64,000 nt of DNA from Pseudomonas turukhanskensis. Lineage in GTDB: Bacteria > Pseudomonadota > Gammaproteobacteria > Pseudomonadales > Pseudomonadaceae. The stretch spans positions 385,671 to 449,670 of the forward strand of contig NZ_BSFN01000001.1 in assembly GCF_027922365.1 (NCBI RefSeq). Reading direction: 5' to 3'. The notes beneath the pieces were generated by a model that saw only the letters and a list, made by a program, of their open reading frames with translations, was not told the origin of the DNA and searched no databases. The position numbers and the translations under genes are program-made. Each line of letters begins with the position of its first letter. The first letter of the stretch is position 1. Positions 63,595 through 64,000 of this stretch are shown piece by piece.

Positions 63595-64000
63595 TCAGCC
63601 CAGCGGCGTAAATAGCCCCTGCAGCCAGAGGCAAAACACCTGCACGCCGGGGTGGCTGCGTTGCCCTTCGGCCACCGCCAGGCAGAAGGTTTCGCTCAGC
63701 AGCACCTGGTGGTCGAACGGTTTGACCAGCACGCCGGCGGCCAGGTAATCGGCGCAAGTCAGCGGGTCGCCAATGGCCACGCCCTGGCCGTCGACGGCCA
63801 TGCTCAGGCACGTGAGCGAGTCGTGCGCCGTGGTGGCCCGCGCGCTTTCATAGGGCAGGGCGTCGGCACTGGCGAGCCAGCGGCGCCAGGTGCTGCGGTC
63901 GCCTTCGTGAATCAGGGTGTGGTTGAGCAAATCGGCCGGGGTGCGCAGGGCCACGTCGCCATTGAGCAGGGCCGGACTGCACACCGGAAATTCCTCCATG
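63595..64000 (-). CDS. LysR-family regulator, C-terminal part
   Basis: The frame is open to the right edge, giving about 135 residues. The segments EEFPVCSPALL, LLNHTLIHEGDRSTWRRWL and MAVDGQGVAIGDPLTCADYLAAG are typical of the effector-binding domain of GcvA-like LysR regulators. The helix-turn-helix end is outside the window. Confidence 0.85.
   Translation of the reverse strand, partial: MEEFPVCSPALLNGDVALRTPADLLNHTLIHEGDRSTWRRWLASADALPYESARATTAHDSLTCLSMAVDGQGVAIGDPLTCADYLAAGVLVKPFDHQVLLSETFCLAVAEGQRSHPGVQVFCLWLQGLFTPLG

Overview
The window is the replication-origin region of a Pseudomonas chromosome, most likely from the P. fluorescens group. The evidence is the gene order gyrB-recF-dnaN-dnaA / rpmH-rnpA-yidD-yidC-mnmE-mnmG-rsmG-parA-parB-atpIBEFHAGDC-glmU-glmR-glmS, the GTG starts of dnaA, rnpA and mnmG, two DnaA-box clusters, parS sites next to dnaA, and close sequence similarity of GyrB, DnaA, MnmG and ParAB to what I know from pseudomonads. 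Assignment to a species is not possible from the sequence alone.

Layout. 1-2000: the end of a lysophospholipid acyltransferase gene and a secreted PhoA-type alkaline phosphatase with a candidate Pho box. 2010-8162 (minus strand): gyrB, recF, dnaN and dnaA, with two parS sites inside recF. 8163-8715: oriC, with four perfect DnaA boxes and an AT-rich unwinding region. 8716-12712 (plus): rpmH, rnpA, yidD, yidC, mnmE. 12713-13220: a second, paralogous origin-like region whose DnaA boxes have the same spacing as in oriC. 13221-17452: mnmG, rsmG, parA, parB. 17453-24800: a sigma70 promoter and the nine-gene ATP synthase operon. 24935-29149: glmU, a DeoR-type regulator and glmS, which ends in the expected attTn7 site. 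Genes are transcribed outward from oriC.

Beyond attTn7 the window is more accessory. 29264-33290 holds a MEKHLA (PAS-like) protein and an inverse autotransporter adhesin with seven Ig-like repeats. 33449-39908 holds a membrane protein fused to a spermidine-synthase domain, two acetyltransferases (one broken by an amber codon), a PaiB-like flavoprotein and a MocR regulator. 39952-49545 holds a Tim44-domain protein, an unknown secreted protein, uvrD, a PAS-GGDEF-EAL protein and a FimV-like LysM protein. 49888-56192 holds trifunctional putA with candidate PutA operators but no adjacent putP, a DUF1615 lipoprotein, and a DUF6338 membrane protein coupled to a 46-residue proline-rich peptide. 56417-64000 holds a hybrid histidine kinase, an orphan BrnA-like protein, a DUF4160/DUF2442 pair behind a palindrome, a DUF3455-sigma-anti-sigma operon, a GAF-EAL phosphodiesterase and part of a LysR regulator.

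Short palindromic repeats of two classes sit in inverted pairs between genes. No tRNA, rRNA, insertion sequence, prophage or CRISPR array was seen. The most notable points are the two origins with matched DnaA-box spacing, perfect DnaA boxes well outside the origins (including a head-to-head pair exactly at attTn7), the DUF4160/DUF2442 pair with its operator-like palindrome, and the DUF6338/small-protein pair.
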